From the NCBI RefSeq assembly GCF_021107415.1, contig NZ_JAIOSW010000081.1, positions 1-5,358 on the forward strand: DNA of 5,358 nt, written 5' to 3'. Shown here in pieces: positions 5,256 to 5,358 of this stretch. The notes beneath the pieces were generated by a model. It did no database searches and had not been told where the DNA came from. It was given only the letters and a program-made list of their open reading frames with translations. A program made the translations under genes and the position numbers. Within the stretch, counting starts at the first letter, position 1; every line of letters starts with the position of its first letter. This stretch comes from Desulfobacula sp. Its GTDB lineage: Bacteria; Desulfobacterota; Desulfobacteria; Desulfobacterales; Desulfobacteraceae.

Positions 5256-5358
5256 TAATTTCCCGGTCTGAATGTTAACAAGTCTTTCATCGTCCAGACA
5301 TGGTCAGTTAAGCCTGCCGCCATAAACGGTGTCGTTGGTTTATTATGCCTTTTTGTTA
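5246..5358 (-). mobile_element. Transposase C-terminal remnant, running off the window
   Basis: On the minus strand, from the window edge to a TAA at 5246-5248, the frame reads RHNKPTTPFMAAGLTDHVWTMKDLLTFRP plus a few residues. A TPAMAAGLTDHVWxxxELLxFR ending is one I associate with the C-terminus of DDE-type insertion-sequence transposases. Only about 36 residues are visible, and no terminal inverted repeat or target duplication can be identified, so the IS family is not named. The sequence changes to Fe-S protein-like in a different frame within about 100 bases downstream, so the element border or a deletion lies between about 5150 and 5260. Confidence 0.6.

Noticed and set aside
5152..5290. 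A third open minus-strand frame (REIIADKLDHDRIFRFCFNPGRGK...)
   Set aside because: It looks protein-like, but there is no start codon, it overlaps the transposase tail and Fe-S fragment, and I cannot match it to a family.

Overview
The window looks like a chromosomal piece from an anaerobic, probably sulfate-reducing Desulfobacterota bacterium of the Desulfobacula/Desulfobacter type. This rests on three things: late genes of the anaerobic benzoyl-CoA pathway, a DUF3786 protein with a four-cysteine Fe-S motif of the kind common in such bacteria, and a moderately AT-rich sequence. The assignment is inference from gene content; no lineage-diagnostic marker is present.

Region 1 (1-2672, + strand) is a tight catabolic operon. 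It holds the C-terminal two thirds of 6-hydroxycyclohex-1-ene-1-carbonyl-CoA dehydrogenase (Had/BamQ, running in from the left), then a short-chain dehydrogenase, then a complete 6-oxocyclohex-1-ene-1-carbonyl-CoA hydrolase (BamA/Oah). Had oxidises the hydroxy-CoA ester formed by dienoyl-CoA hydratase, and BamA opens the ring to give 3-hydroxypimeloyl-CoA. The SDR sits between them with 18-bp and 32-bp gaps and could take the next oxidation step. A strong hairpin ends the operon.

Region 2 (2673-3239) is a complete YjbQ/UPF0047 gene. Its leader has overlapping inverted repeats that could hide the ribosome binding site.

Region 3 (3240-3920) is regulatory and decayed. A near-consensus sigma-54 promoter with CGTAA repeats upstream faces a short, frameshifted ORF for an exported peptide. 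This converges on the remnant of an NtrC-type sigma-54 response regulator that has lost its receiver N-terminus, Walker A and Walker B segments.

Region 4 (3918-5358, - strand) has one intact gene, an Fe-S/DUF3786 protein. Upstream of it lie the last ~30 residues of a LuxR/NarL-type DNA-binding domain, fused out of frame to the N-terminal half of an Fe-S protein that has lost its cysteine motif, and then a transposase C-terminus at the window edge. Three breakpoints lie at short sequences that would be expected in both parental segments, so the right half reads as a locus shrinking by small deletions next to an insertion-sequence remnant. No rRNA, tRNA or CRISPR array was seen.
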